Shown one piece after another: positions 1 to 13,000 of a stretch of DNA of 64,000 bases (position 1 is its first letter; each line of letters starts with the position of its first letter). Origin of the DNA: Ornithodoros turicata (Eukaryota; Arthropoda; Arachnida; Ixodida; Argasidae); the NCBI RefSeq assembly GCF_037126465.1, contig NC_088201.1, positions 67,292,879 to 67,356,878 on the forward strand. The letters run 5' to 3'. Under the pieces are notes generated by a model. The model worked only from the letters and a program-made list of their open reading frames with translations, made no database searches and was not told the origin of the DNA. The position numbers and the translations under genes are program-made.

Positions 1-248
1 CACAGGTGCGGAGTACAAAGGTGACCAATGGACCGTGAGAACGTGAAGACAGGGGTGGGGGTCTCAGGAGAGAGTCAAACGAAGAGAACATGGAAAGAGA
101 AAGGGAAAGAAAAATGTTGAGTTGTTTTACAGTTTGCGTGTGTGCGTGTTTATCATTATTTTATTTTATTTTATGCGAGAAATATTATTTGCGGGTTAAA
201 TAATTGTAGTGGGCCTGCGTGGATGTTCAAACCGTGCGGCTTCAGAGG

Positions 249-324
249 CTGGAATTTTGCGATTAAAAAGGATTCGGGATTGAAGCGCAAAAATCGCGAA
301 TCCTTTTTAATCGCAAAATTCCAG
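249..324. repeat. Perfect inverted repeat, 28-bp arms
   Basis: Arms 249-276 and 297-324 are exact reverse complements around a 20-bp spacer. The arms begin CTGGAATTTTGCGATT. Such hairpins are typical of tiny foldback elements or excision scars; no target-site duplication or family could be identified. Confidence 0.8.
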
Positions 325-696
325 TTCATATTTGTTCAATGTTCATATTTTTGTAACCTGAAGAAGTGCAGTCCCGTGCACGAAAGTCTTGTTACCATGT
401 GTAAATAAATAAGTTGCTCCTACAGTTTAATATCAACCTTTGATCTACTCATCACCGGCAACTTGACATATCCTATTTTTCTGCCTTCGTATCTTCTTGA
501 TAAAAACTAACTAAAAGTACTGACTAAATTTTTCGGAACACACAACAGAATAATTGTAACTGAAGTACGTTTTGACGTTTAGTAACTGCCCTGTCCCCAT
601 GTCATCATCGATGGGAAAAAGGAAAGAACAAAGAATCGCGCACTGCCAAAACCACCCACCGCTTCACTTCAGTGAACGACGAAAAACGAAGTACGA

Positions 697-740
697 AAAA
701 CGAAGTAGGTGTTCACTTCAGTGAACACCTACTTCGTTTT
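697..740. repeat. Perfect inverted repeat, 20-bp arms
   Basis: Arms 697-716 and 721-740 (AAAACGAAGTAGGTGTTCAC and its reverse complement) flank a 4-base TTCA loop. A partial direct copy of the arm (GAAAAACGAAGTA) lies just upstream at about 681-693, suggesting local duplication gave rise to it. Confidence 0.8.
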
Positions 741-1920
741 CTTTACATTCACTCACTGTTTATTGAGGGCTTCCTCTCCTTTGGGGGTCTTTTTTTTTTT
801 TTTCATGTGAATGAGTTTGCAAACTATTGTGAAATGAATGCGGAAAGTACAAACTGGAAAGGCATGACCCAGCTAAAGCCAATGCTCGTTATCCGTGTAC
901 CTACGTCCTAAGTTCAGTCTGTATGTTTGGAAAACGGCTGAGCCAACATTAGAATAATGGTTAGCTTTAACGGAGGAGACCCAAATACCGCAACACTTTC
1001 CACCTTGTGGCGTTGTGTGTAAACCATGTTTTATGCGTGAACATCCAGTAGTTCAAAATAACTTCCACTCTTTCTTTCTTCTTCATCCATGGGCTAATGG
1101 AGCGACACGTATGGGAGACACAGCAGTTATCACCTAAGTTAACCAGTTAACTCCAGTTAAACAGTTAACTCCAGTTAACCTAAGGGGCAGTTAGGATAAA
1201 CTCTGGAATTTCAGCAAAAATGAAAAAAAACGGGCTGCGGCACAGACGGTGGGGCCTTAGGTGAGGCTTACCCTTGCCTTTCCCATGGGGCTGCGTTTCA
1301 GATAAAATGACCAGTCCAGTTGCATGGTGGTCAATATCTGTAATTGGGGAAGTCTGAGTTTGATCATGTCAAGTGGACACTACACGAGGGAGTTCCTTTT
1401 TTCCAGTCACGTGTTTAGGAAAATGTTCTCAAATAAATTTCAGTTTGTTATTTTGTAATTGTTTTGTAATGATATTGAAACCCCGTCAAGTACGTTGCAA
1501 AATAATCACATTCAGCAAGATTAACTACAGGTAGAAATAATGGACTTGGTTTCGTGGTGTTGCAGCTAAAATACACGTGCCCTGCGCGAAACTCGCTTAC
1601 TGGAGCTGTGCTTAATCGCTGCGGTGAATCACCCGAGGCCATAGTCATGATTTATTTCTTGTTGTTGTTGTTAATCACTGCGTGCGGTGGCTGTTCATCA
1701 GACCCTGAGCAGAAGCAACAGGCTACACAAGCTCACCACGAGAGATACAGTGAACGAGGCACTAAAACACTGACAACCCTGCAAACCATTAACTGCAAGT
1801 GGATAACAGAAGTGTACAAGCAGTCTGATGCCTAGGATTTTAGGTTTTCGCACCTCATTCGCCATTAAGGGGTGGCTTCTATAGACATCAAGGTGAAAAA
1901 CCGGGCGTGTTGGTGTTGAT

Positions 1921-2025
1921 CTTGCATGACGAACTAGCACTGGGAACGGGACAGAGAGAGGAGACGACACCTGTCCTGTCGTCTCCTCTCTCTGTCCCGT
2001 TCCCCGTGCTAGTTCGCCATGCAAG
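1921..2025. repeat. Near-perfect hairpin, 48-bp arms
   Basis: Arms 1921-1968 and 1978-2025 pair at 46 of 48 positions around a 9-base loop. The arm core is the purine-rich tract GGGACAGAGAGAGGAGACGAC. A transcript through this region would form a long stem. The phrase GGCTTCTATAGA occurs on both sides (about 1874 and 2025), so a small inserted foldback element is possible. Confidence 0.8.
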
Positions 2026-2940
2026 GCTTCTATAGAACCGTAGGGATGGGGAAACAAACACGAGTTTTCTATGCACACGGCTAACTGTACTGCAGGATCC
2101 TAGGCCATTTGAACTATGTGAAGTGTCAGAGAACGATTAAAGCTCAGCTACGCCCAGTGGCGTCGGAACTATTTTTCCACTGGAGGAACGGAAAAAAATG
2201 CTACCATAAACATCATCGTGATCATCATCATCATCATTTATTTTCCTTGAGGGCTCGTGCAAGCAATACAGGGGTGGTACACAAATTGAAAACGTGCTCC
2301 AGGCAAATTACGACATGTGCATACTTGTACAGCAGCCCTAAACTAACATTGCAGAAGTAATGTGTCTGAATATGTCAGTGAGAAGATAATGTTAATGTAA
2401 TTACAAACATAATTTACATATCTTTTATACATACTTTACAAACAAGGAAAGATAAACGTTTCCAGTTTTCACTTTTCCAGTCAAGGATATTTGTGTCTGG
2501 TAAGCTTGTTGCCGATGCGGCAGGCCCAACAACGGAAGACACAACAGAAGGAACATGAAATGCATGTCTACATGGGAGCCGCGGCACGGAACGAAGATTC
2601 CCTTACCAATAGTCTCACAGCGCGACTGTAGGACGCTAATTCCAACGAAAATCTGGAACTATATTCTCCGGGGCTGGAAGCTAATATCGTCCGATCCTCA
2701 ATCCTTTTGCCTTCTGCGGTTAAACCAGGCTTTCCTGGCGCGGTCTGGGGCTCAGCAAGAGCCTACGGGTGCCTGTCACGGGCTCGGTCGGGGTCATACT
2801 GAGTAAAGTCTGGAGCTCCGTGCTAATCAACATTCGGACTCAGCAGGTGAAGCGGATTACGGGCAGTTGCCTCGCGATGCCTCGCGATGAATACACGGCT
2901 TCCGTTTACGCTAGACAAATCTTCACCGATCACTAAAATT
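2026..2940. other. Unassigned DNA with a CAT microsatellite
   Basis: Holds an imperfect (CAT)n/(ATG)n run at 2211-2238. No gene, transposase or reverse transcriptase fragment was recognised. Confidence 0.5.
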
Positions 2941-3190
2941 CCATACAGGCTTTCCAACAAATTACCTAAAGACACTCTAAGCTCAAGAAACCTAAAATCC
3001 ACCTCGCCACACAGGCTTCTCGACAAGATGCACAAAAGTGATCTCTGCTCCTCACAATCAAAATCGCCACACAGGCTACACGACAAATTGCACAAAAGTG
3101 ATATCCGCTTCTTAAAATCACAATCGCTAGGCTACCCAACAAGTTGCACAAATCCTTAAACTGAAAATTGCCACACAGGCTACCTAACTA
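2941..3190. repeat. Tandem repeat, 60-bp unit, about four copies
   Basis: The phrase CGCCACACAGGCT recurs exactly 60 bases apart at 3005 and 3065. A third copy near 3125 has lost a few bases, a fourth starts near 3166, and a more diverged unit (CCATACAGGCT) precedes them at 2941. Units also share GACAAATTGCACAAAAGTGAT. The frame is open across several units but I see no reason to call it coding. Confidence 0.7.
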
Positions 3191-4150
3191 AACAATTTTT
3201 ACGTCAGTCTCGTCAACTTCACTTGGCTGTAGGGTGGGGAAGTCCGAAGATTTTTCGAAGAGGGCTGAGACGTCTTCTTGTCGGCGGGGTGTCTTCTGGC
3301 ATTTTCCTCGACGTCACACCGTGGCACACAACACTTGCACACGTCACAAAAATAATCTAACTGCACTGTGCAGCAACCTGAACTTGACCCTTCAGACCGA
3401 TCGTCGAGCCATACCGCTACTATTGGCGCCGCCACTATTCCCAAATTTTCCCGGCGGGAAAACCGCTGCTATGCCCCTCGCGTTTGCATTATTCCGTCTT
3501 CCAGACCAACCATGGGACGAGTCTCTCAATCTCATCCAACAATCCCTTATAAAACATCGTTAAACGGGGTTCCCACAAGTCACTCCACGGAACATCCCTT
3601 TTTTCTTGGGCGGGAAAGAGTCACGACGCCGCTGTCTCAGAACCCGACTGCAGCCGCTTTACGTAAAAAAAACAATAATTTACTTCCTTTCCAAATGTCA
3701 GGGTGCAAAGACAATTGACAGGTCTCGGGGGCCAAAAGATTCTGGGCGAAAACACGTAGCATCGGGTTACCGTAAACGGTCCGAACGACCCGAAAATGCC
3801 ATGCCTGGTCCCGCCGTAGGGGTCGAGAACTACCCGGAGGACGCACACTTGTACTGTCCCTCCAACGCGTCTGACAAAACATCTGGAAGGAATAAGTTCG
3901 GGGATCCCGAAGCTGTCATGGCCAACTGAACCAGTTCCTGTTGCAACAACTCTACTTGCAATTAAACGAAAATTCGCACAAGAACTTGTCGCCCTGTGGC
4001 CTTTGACTGGGGGAGCCTCAAACAGGCCTACACTCCCGCAGTGGAGGTCACCGAAAGTTAACCGGCACCGGCGTATTCAAATTTGAAAATTTATTTCAGC
4101 AATCAGGCATGCCAAATGTTTCGGATGCCTTTCTGCAACTGGTAACGGTT
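3191..4150. other. Unassigned DNA
   Basis: No recognisable domain in any frame. Base composition is balanced and a few frames stay open by chance. It could include a solo LTR or regulatory DNA, but no LTR ends (TG..CA with short flanking duplication) were found. Confidence 0.4.
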
Positions 4151-4152
4151 AA

Positions 4153-4330
4153 ATGAACCTTAGAGTGGCCCATTCGACTCTTGGAAGCTCGAACACATCC
4201 GTCTCTGCGCCAGGGAAGCTACGGAATGTGACAGTGAAGAAAGCAGTGCTCCGGCGACTCCGAGATGCCAGTCGAGCCGAGATGCCGGTCGACACAGCAA
4301 TGGCTGTTCACGAGAAGCCACATGCACCAC
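4153..4330 (-). pseudogene. L1-like ORF2 C-terminal remnant
   Basis: Read on the minus strand, this piece gives GISESPEHCFLHCHIP followed, after a stop and a frame change, by LPRVEWATLRF. The same stretch (GISESPDHCFLQCQIP ... LPRVEWATVRF) occurs in the L1-like ORF2 fragments at 35.9 and 51.95 kb. It is the CCHC-type zinc-binding C-terminus of the LINE polymerase. The similarity fades towards 4330. It is a short, inactivated relic of the same family as the big array 30 kb away, in the opposite orientation. Confidence 0.75.
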
Positions 4331-4787
4331 ACCAGGTCATCACAGGCATTGGTGAGAGGAATACTCACTTCGGGAACTACTTTATCGCATCCGACAAGCA
4401 AAGATGCGGACCTTCGCTAGGTTGTTGTCGAGGGGGCGTGTTGGGACTGACGACAGCAGGAGTAAAAAAACCTGCACCCGCACTCGCATGCTTGCGCGCG
4501 CACACTATTCTTATTAGTAAGGTTCCTGTTCACTCCGACGTGTTGTGGCTTTCTTACTGCCGCTCAACAAACCCACGTATGTATTCTTATGTGCTTTGCA
4601 TGCTGTCGACGTTGGCTCCGTGCCGTTCACCATACGCGGTAGGCAGGCAAGCCGTTTCGAAGCTGAAAAACAACCTGGACTCCTGCATGATTCGCCATCT
4701 TCTTGTTTTCTGAACTGGTACTAGTTCAGAAAATTTTCGCCTGAACTAAGCCGAATGCAACAAAATACTTGGACATAGACAGCGAAC
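4331..4787. other. Unassigned DNA
   Basis: Nothing recognisable between the LINE remnant and the gypsy remnant. A short palindromic phrase (GAACTGGTACTAGTTC) lies at about 4712-4727. Confidence 0.4.
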
Positions 4788-5228
4788 TTTTACAGAAGGT
4801 TTGTTCAAGACTTTGCAAAGATTGCCGCCACACTACAATCACTTGTGAGAACTGGAGATTTGGTTTGGAACTCCACGTGCGAGTCATCATTCGAAACACT
4901 CCGTAGCGCTCTGGCATCCCCACCGATATTGGGCTACTTTGACCACACATCAACAACCATTGCTGCTACGGACGCATCAGTTGTGGGGATTGGAGCTGTA
5001 CTTTCGGAAACCCAAGACAACAAAGAAGTTGTGCTCGAGTATGGAAGCCGTACCTTGACAGCAGAAGAAGAGAAGCAACACAGTAATGTTTGGTAGACCA
5101 GCGATGTTCATCGGGCGATAACTAAAGTTTTGTCATCACGTTCTTGGCCGCAAATTCCATTCCTGACAAGTGGGCAGTAGCCTGTCTTACTGCAAGCAAA
5201 AAGACGTCTCGCGGATCGCTATAAAACT
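4788..5228 (+). pseudogene. Ty3/gypsy RT-thumb and RNase H remnant
   Basis: The frame from 4788 reads FYRRFVQDFAKIAATLQSLV, the usual joint between the gypsy RT thumb and RNase H, then ILGYFDHTSTTIAATDASVV with the first catalytic aspartate of RNase H (TDAS), and ends at a stop at 5094-5096. Homology continues out of frame to about 5228 (FCHHVLGRKF, then SKKTSRGS-like residues), where an element of this type has its second RNase H half. No LTRs, gag, protease or integrase are attached. It is a small decayed fragment unlike the gypsy copies at 26.6 and 54.5 kb in detail. Confidence 0.8.
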
Positions 5229-8200
5229 TGCATCATGCGCGAAATTACATTAAATGTGTTGCTTGCAGTTCTGCAGCGTTGTTTCTCCCTCACGTTCAAG
5301 TGAAAAGGCAAAAAGAACGCTCCGAGACTTACTCTCACACAACCATTATTTCGGGGCCATGTCCTCACACTAAATGGTCACGAGCGTGGTTTTGAAAACT
5401 ATAGCGGCACATAGGGAAACCGACGTTGCATTTGCACCGACCTTCTATTTCCAATAATTAAACGAGACCTAATTACTACATCCACTTCGGATGTAGAACT
5501 TGTTGTCATCCCTTAGAACTGCAAAAATATGATTTCTCCAAGAATAAAAAAAATCAGTCCATGGACACGCAATATGCACCGCACCTACTAGAAATTAACC
5601 AGTGCTTGCTGAAAATATACTGGTATTTGTGTTTTATGTGATGTATGGCCCACATTTTCTTCTTGACCAGCTATGCCAGTGTGAGAGCTCTTACGCCAGA
5701 CTAGCTAATTCCTCCTCTTTGTCCTCCATGCGGTCACATACATGTTACATTACAATGAAGCTAGCTGGTACTACCAGATCCAAACAGGTGACTTAACATG
5801 AACACAATCACATAGCAGAGTGAATAACAACCCCCTTTATTGACTTAGTTTGCTTGGTCGATGGCGACTGAAGGTGGCATATTTCTTTCCTCGCAATTTT
5901 TTTATTGGTTTGTTCCAGCTAAAAGCAGAAGCTATGCACTGAGTAGCAGGGCATAATAAAACCCTCCATAAGCATCACTTTGTCTATTTGGCTTTGGCAA
6001 GCATGGCTTTGCCTCCACAAGCATGACTTTGACATAAACGCTTTGTGCCGTGATAAAGGGTACTATGACTCTGTTTGCAGTACCATTTAACAAGTTGGCA
6101 CCTATAGGGCTAGATTGCAGCCCCCTATTGCGTGCAGGTATTCTGATGCCTGCAAAACTGTAAGCTGTTCTTCCGGATGAAAGAAAGCTTGAAGACTGCA
6201 TATGTTGTGGCTCACTGCCAAAGACATACGGTTGGAGAAGAAATTACTGGACATAAAGCACAGCGAGGCATGCTCCACCCAGGCCACAAGGAGGTACTAT
6301 TCTGTTAATGCAGCAAAAACACCTATTTCCACTGAAAGAAAGACTGTGAGCTTTTTTTTCTGTTGTGGTTGAAGGGCACACGAGATCATAATAAATTGTT
6401 TCCAAAAGCTGTTACGTCACATTCTGACATAATCTGAGCCAATATGGTCAGCTGATGCAATAAGATCTATACAGAAAACACATGCCAGCAGATTCTGAAC
6501 ATGCTATAGAAGACGGTCTGTCCTTGAAATGATGAGATTTGTTCACTTTCCAGATGACTTCAGGTATGTGAAAACAATCATAAATGTTGACAAAGCTGTT
6601 ACGAAGCACCGACTGCAAGTAATCTGTAGAACTGGGCAGAACAGTAGAATGCAAAATTTGTTCAAAGTGTGCTATAGCGTCATACAGATGGGATATGAGT
6701 GAGCTGACGAAATATTTTTCTTCCGCAAGAACAAATACACCTGTAGGTTCTCAAAATGGAAAAGCAGAGTGTCGATTTTTGCAGGAGACAGCCACAAAGG
6801 CATCTTTTTTTATTTTTTTGCCTCCTAGCTGACTTCAACTGACGAACAAGCTGCAGCGCATTATGATGACATTTTTTTTTAAAAGCAAAATAAACTTGTA
6901 GGTTTTCAATTTGTTATAGGAGAGGACTGGTTATACAAATAAGGGAAGATTTCTTTTAGACGACCTATACGTGAATAAACTATCTGAAAAAAAAAGTAAT
7001 TTTTTGCAAGTGCTTGCTATTCTCAAACGCTTCGTTAAACAATGAATATAGATCAGCTTGATATTTTTATGTGAAGCTAATCCCCATGCAGCAGTTTACA
7101 AGCATAAATAATCTGGGGCTCCTTCAAGAATGTTAATTTGCCAGAAATTTATCGTAAACTTGACCCAAAATGTGCTCCGTTCTTGAGTTCTCACCACGTC
7201 ACTTGATTTATTCTCGTTCTACATGCCCTTTGGGATGGCAGACCCGTGCTTCCCCTCTAACACCAGGCAAGGAAAGTGCACAATTGATGTATATGTAGAT
7301 GTCAGAAGGAAGCTCGTAAGGGAAAACTTCATATTTCGGCACAGTTTAATGCGCCCCCATTGTTCAAGAAAACAAAATGATGATTTACATTCTATATAGG
7401 CATCGTCCAAAAAATGCACACAATTTTTTTCAGTGATAGTTAAGAGTCAAGCTACATTTCCTGCTGGTTTTGGCTGGAATAGCCCAGATTGACAGTTACA
7501 CAAGCAGATGTATATGTCAACATTGAAAAGATGAAGGCTAAAAGGTTATTTTAAAATGTCTTACTCTGCCTCACTCAATTTACTACTTTTCATAGCTTAC
7601 ACCTTGACAGGTGTTCGTTATCCTAAAATGGTTTTATTGCCAAAATCCACGAGAATGACCGTCATCACATTCAACTGTATACCAAGTATTAACAAACATG
7701 TGCTTACTTTTTCTGCAATCAAGATGTGAATTACATTGTTGGATTGCAGGCTTCAGTGAAAAATCACTGCTAGTGACGCAACATGTGATGGCAGTGTCTT
7801 TCACCCCATCCCATGTTATTGCATGAGCAGTTAGCATCAGAATCAATGAGCTTGCATGATGCACTTATGAAGGGTAATTTCATGTGTGCTGATAAACATA
7901 CTGCAGTGCTAATTTAAAATGTAGTTTGTGGCTATGGAGCACGCTCATATTCAGTATGCCATGTGAACTAGGGGAGCATTTTCTGGCATAAACATTAGAT
8001 GAGTGAAGACACCCAAAAATTTAGTCACTGTTTACATGCATTTGACAACCATGCATTTTGATTACTGAGAGGCTCTCTTCGTAGCAAGAGGGAAAGGGTG
8101 CTGGCTATGTGGCACATGTTCATAAAATGTAGAACCAGAGACACAGAAAAAAATTGACAGCATATGATGATCTCAATCATGTCATTGTGTCCGTGTTTCT

Positions 8201-9821
8201 GTCTCCTGTTCTACATTTGTTAATCTTTTTGTGTAGTTGCTGGATTTTAGCCCAACAGCAGGGGTCAGCGATTAGAGAACATCCAGAACATGCAAGGCAT
8301 ACATTTCCTCATTATCCGCATTCCTCATTCAAATAACGATGAAGAAGTAACCGTGCGAAGAAACAATACAACAGTGAAGCTGGCTTCAGTACACTACAAT
8401 ATGTCACATGTAACAATATATAGTATACCTCAGTGTTTCCCAAACCATGTGTCAGGATCACCATTGAGGCCGCGATAGCCCAAGCGGGGCCCAAGAGAAA
8501 GCAGGTGAAGTGAGCGCAATATACGACAAAACCAAGGAACCTATCTCGTTACAACTGCATTATATTGAAGTTGTTTTACAAAAATGCAAGTTCAGTTCAG
8601 CGCACAATCAGTCGGGAAACAAGCTAACTCGCAGCAATGCTTTCAATCAAGTGTGTCGCAGTATTCCTCGCTGTTTCATGACGAGACCCTGGGCCTAAAT
8701 CAGACGTTACTTGCGCGCAGTAGTATAACATTCATATTACTGTATATGTATCAGGGCAGAGTTCAAGCTTTTTAAACAAGAGCCCGCACACACACATGGA
8801 CAGACGGTGATCTCAGTTGTCTCGCGACGTAAACTCCCAATTATTAACACACATGCACAGACGGAGAAAGACATCTGCTGTCACGCACACAGCCATCCCG
8901 AAAGCTATGCCCATCTTCGTTGATGCACCCACGAATCTACAGGAAGATTGCCGAAGCTCTCGCACTCGTATTAAGTACCTGTACCTTGAACTGCAAACAG
9001 TTTGGTGCACACTCCACAAAACGAGAACAGCTGATTGCTGATTTCAAGGACGCGGCCATGCGAGCTGAGAAGGACAGTTCAACGTTCAACAGAGGGACAA
9101 TTTTAGCTGAGTTCGAAGGTGGCTCTAGTCGTCGGTGCAACAATTTCCAGAGTGAACTGACCTCGATCAGCTGAGAATGCTCAAAACTTTTTCATTATTT
9201 TTCTTTTTAGTATTATTTATTATTATTTTTGTTTCATTTCCAATTCTAATTCCAGCTCAACGTCTCAACCTCTCAGTGCACTGACACTAGTGCAACGTAG
9301 AGTCAATAAATAGCTGGCATAAAAACAGCGGTTCAATTTCACAGCGTGTAGCGAAGGAACGGAGAACTCTCGATCGCTTCCCTACTTGAAGTATATTCGT
9401 GTTTTATGATCCCTTTTTCCCCTCTCTACGTTCCAGAAACATACGGTTTCTGAGCCAAGACAATATAGTTGCGAGCGCAGTTGACATACAGAAGTATATA
9501 CAGATCCCGTACCGTGAAGACCCCCCCCCCCCCCAAACGTGGTTGCCACGGTTTCGGTTTGGGCCCATTTGCATGTCAAAATTCAGGGATGGATATTTTA
9601 ATACACGTGCGTGTTTCACAATTTTTAAACGTGGTGTGGATCTTAACTAGGACAGTCTCCCATATCGGTATCTGGCTTTTGTTCAAGACGTCCTAATTAA
9701 AGAGTTAATTAATGAATTTAATGAATTAGTCATTCTTATTAGTAATTATAGCCTTTCTTGGAAAAGATATGCGCCTGACCGTAGAACTCAACTGTGAAAA
9801 TGACGTGCTCTCGTGGCTTTT
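5229..9821. other. 4.6 kb without recognisable gene
   Basis: A/T-rich DNA with scattered short open frames, none with a known domain, codon bias or splice structure that I trust. Small features: an 8-bp hairpin (CTACATCC..GGATGTAG) near 5480; a loose inverted repeat built on AAATGTAGAAC at about 8124-8219; an AATAAA at about 9305; a run of 14 C at about 9522. An 84-codon frame ending at 9174 is amphipathic but matches nothing I know. It may be host intergenic or intronic sequence. Confidence 0.45.
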
Positions 9822-9835
9822 TTGTTAAAATTTGT
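9822..9835. repeat. Target-site duplication, left copy (14 bp)
   Basis: TTGTTAAAATTTGT here is repeated exactly at 13480-13493, at the two edges of the I-like LINE. This is the expected footprint of target-primed reverse transcription and fixes the insertion borders. Confidence 0.85.
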
Positions 9836-9852
9836 TGTTTGTTGTCATTTAT

Positions 9853-10010
9853 AGGAGTGTCTTGTTTGTCCGCCTGGACCTCGTGTCTGCAGTTGTGCCA
9901 ATGTCACAGTGTCTGCCTTTTGACTGCGTAAAGTGTAAGGTTCGTCTCGGCAAGATCACTCTTACCGTTGTTAGTCTCTCTACATACCACCATCGGTACC
10001 GGTTTCGAAG
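9853..10010 (+). pseudogene. I-like LINE endonuclease, middle part, frame-shifted
   Basis: Residues such as RLDLVSAVVPMSQCL and GKITLTVVSLST match the central beta-sheet part of LINE apurinic-like endonucleases. The frame ends at 10,018-10,020 (TGA), while the next frame continues directly with TDLM..., so a one-base frameshift lies near 10,005 between this piece and the large ORF. The upstream catalytic N-terminal third is absent because of 5' truncation. Confidence 0.7.
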
Positions 10011-10019
10011 ACTGACCTG

Positions 10020-13000
10020 ATGACCGTCTTCGACGACTTAGATCCGCCTTTTCTGGTGGTTGGCGACATAAACGCTCATCACCCTGTATGGGGCAGCCCC
10101 AAGACCGATCGCAAAGGAAAGATCTGGCTGGAAATCATTGAGAGATTTGACCTTCATCTACTTAACGACGGCTCCCCAACATTCATCGGCAGATCGTTCT
10201 CTACTGACGTCCTGGATGTCTCTCTTTGCTCTAAAGATATTTGTAGGGACTTACACTGGTACACCGATCTAGATTCTAGGGGGAGCGATCACATCCCCAT
10301 TTACGTAACATATAACCGTTATCCCCCGGCATCTGGCTGCAGAATGGTGAAGATAACAGACTGGCATGGTTTCCGGACTGCCTGTGCGGAACACGCTGAA
10401 TCCCTGCGTTCGGTAAACGATGTCGGAAAGCTGATTGTTCGCTCTTTGGCGCTCTCTACCAAGTCAGTCCGCTTGATCCCTGGTCACTTAGGCACTAACC
10501 CCCGGGTGGAACAGCTCCGAGCTCTCCCGCGACGTGCAGAGCGCAAAGCTAGGCGGACTGGCGACATTCATGACATTCAGGAAGCACGACGCGCCAGCAA
10601 ACAGGTACAGAAGGCACTCCGGGACATTGACCGTCAGCGCTGGCGCCAATTTTGCATGACACTGTCCCCATTTGCAAGCCGTGCCCGGATCTGGAGAATT
10701 GCACGTAGCCTGAAGGAAACTCATCCAGTTAGAAATCCTTTAGGGTCCTTGGCTCTATCCACGTCCTCTTCGGAGAAGCTGGTTGCCTCGGAATTTTGTC
10801 GTCTCATTACGAGAGCTGCGGACGTGTGTCGTTGTGCTGAGCACCGGGCAGGCACAGCTTGCTTGAAGTCTACCCTTGAACAGGTGATTATGCCATCAAT
10901 ACCCCCTCTCGACATGGATTTCACCATGGAGGAACTCCTCACGGCGATATCATCTTCGAGTAGAAAGTCATCTCCTGGCCCGGACGGTATCACCTACGCT
11001 GCTATTAGGAACCTGGATACTCTGTCCCTCAAGGCTGTGTTAGCCATGTACAACCATTCGTGGAGAAGCGGACAGGTTCCTTTGGAGTGGAAAGTAGGTC
11101 AGGTGGTGCCGCTCTTGAAACCAGGAAAGCACCCGTCTCAGCTGTCTTCATTTCGCCCAGTTACCCTCACCAGTTGTTTGGGCAAAGTCATGGAACGAAT
11201 GGTCCTACGGAGGCTTGAGTGGTGGCTTGAGAGCCATGGATTCTTTCCCCATGAGCAGAGCGGCTTTCGCCGTTACCGTAACTCAATGGACTCTGTAGTT
11301 GATCTCGTCACAGCTGTGCAAGTTGGTAAACAGCGCAGGAAGATTTCCGTCGCCGTTTTTCTTGATGTCAAAAGGGCGTATGACACGATCAGTCACGTAT
11401 CCATCTTGCATGATCTGTACCAAGCTGGTCTCTCGCATCGTACACTATGTTGGCTTCAGGACTTTCTCCAACAACGGTCCGTCTTCGTCCGCACATCACA
11501 AGGCGACACCGACTTGTTCCCGGTCCCTCAGGGTGTTCCACAAGGAAGCGTCCTGAGCCCGCTCTTATTTAATGTTGTAATGGCGGGCATTAAGAGTTGC
11601 ATTCGAAAGAAGGTCAACTTGTCCCTTTACGCCGACGACATATGCATCTGGTCAACTGGTACATCTCGCCCTGCCATTCGACAACGCCTCCAGGCTACAT
11701 TGGACGACATTCACACTTACCTGCTCCGAGCAGGGATGGAAATATCAGCGGAGAAAAGTGCGGCACTCGCCTTCTCCCGCAAATCCATGCAACGATGCCG
11801 TCTGCACATTGGGGACAGGCCACTTGTAAATGTCCAGCACCACAAATTCCTCGGCGTAACTCTAACCACTAGCCTCTCTTGGAAACGTCACATCGATGGC
11901 ATGGAGAAGAAAGCTCAGCGCTGGACCGCTGTCATCCGTCACTTCGCTGGAATGAGGTGGGGACGCGATGAGAAGGACCTCCTGATGCTGCATAACGCCT
12001 TGATTGGTGCCACAGTCGCCTACAGTCTGCCTGTGCTTCACGATCTCCCCAGCACCTTAGCACAGAGGATCCGCGCTATGCTGGCACGGAGCCTACGGGT
12101 GTGCCTCGGTGTCCCCCGCGGGGCCGAGACAAGGCTAGTGGTTGCGGAAGCCCGCGACATCCCTTTTGAAGTTCTCCGAAACACAGAAACTGTGCGCCAG
12201 TATCTCCGCCTGATTGCACACCATCGCCACCACCCGCTCACCCGGAAACTTCGGGCAAGGCGCAGCACGCCGATCCACGGATGTATAATGTCATTCAAAT
12301 CCCGCGTTCCGAAATTCGTGATCAGCCCCGCCGCTGAAAGCACGGCCCCGTGGACACTTCCGTCGCCAAGCGTCACCGCCTCTGTCCCAGGGATCACGGA
12401 CAACAAAAGGAGCTACCCCGACCTCGTACTACAGCAACTGACTATGGATTTCATCGGCACCGCATATGATGGGTTCTGCACGGTCTTCACGGATGGCTCC
12501 TCAACGAAAACTTCGTCATCCTCATCTTTTGTGGTACCCTCGATACCGCTCACCCGGGGTTGCCGGTTGTCCCATCGCACCTCTTCGACCACAGCCGAGC
12601 TGTACGGAATCCTGCTGTTCTTACAATATGCGGCCACCTGCGATCCACGGCGATGGGTAGTCTGTGCGGACTCCAAGCCAGCTCTTCGATGCCTGAAAAC
12701 CTCAGGTCTCCGCGGCTCACTGGCCACACCTGTGATAAACATTCTACGCCTACTGAAGTCCATAACTGCCCACGGCCACACCATCGCTTTTCAATGGATT
12801 CCGGGTCATTGCGGAATCTCTGGCAATCACGTTGCCGACGCTGCCGCAGCGGCCGCTCACCACCAGGGCAAGTGGGTCCCGATTGTTCTCCCAAGGGGGG
12901 ACAGACGGTCCCTTCTTCGTGACTGGGCTGCCTCCTCATCCGTCGAACAATGGCGTCGGGGTGTCCCGGCCAGTACCATACTGGGAATTGTAGACGCAAC

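Larger units (their letters stand above)
1..1920. other. Unassigned DNA with small hairpins
   Basis: No protein-coding signal is convincing here on either strand. Apart from the two hairpins listed separately, the only structure is a short tandem around 1144-1180, in which an 18-bp unit containing CAGTTAACTCCAGTTAA occurs twice, and an A/T-rich background. It may be intergenic or intronic. Confidence 0.5.

Noticed and set aside
2941..3190. The 60-bp tandem could be a CRISPR-like array.
   Set aside because: Whole units are repeated without unique spacers, and the DNA is eukaryotic; it is a simple tandem repeat.
4153..4713. A 186-codon plus-strand open frame.
   Set aside because: It is antisense to the L1-like remnant at its start and has no coding features beyond that.
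8817..9174. Overlapping frames before an AATAAA at 9305, possibly a last exon.
   Set aside because: No convincing acceptor, no homology and no consistent phase.
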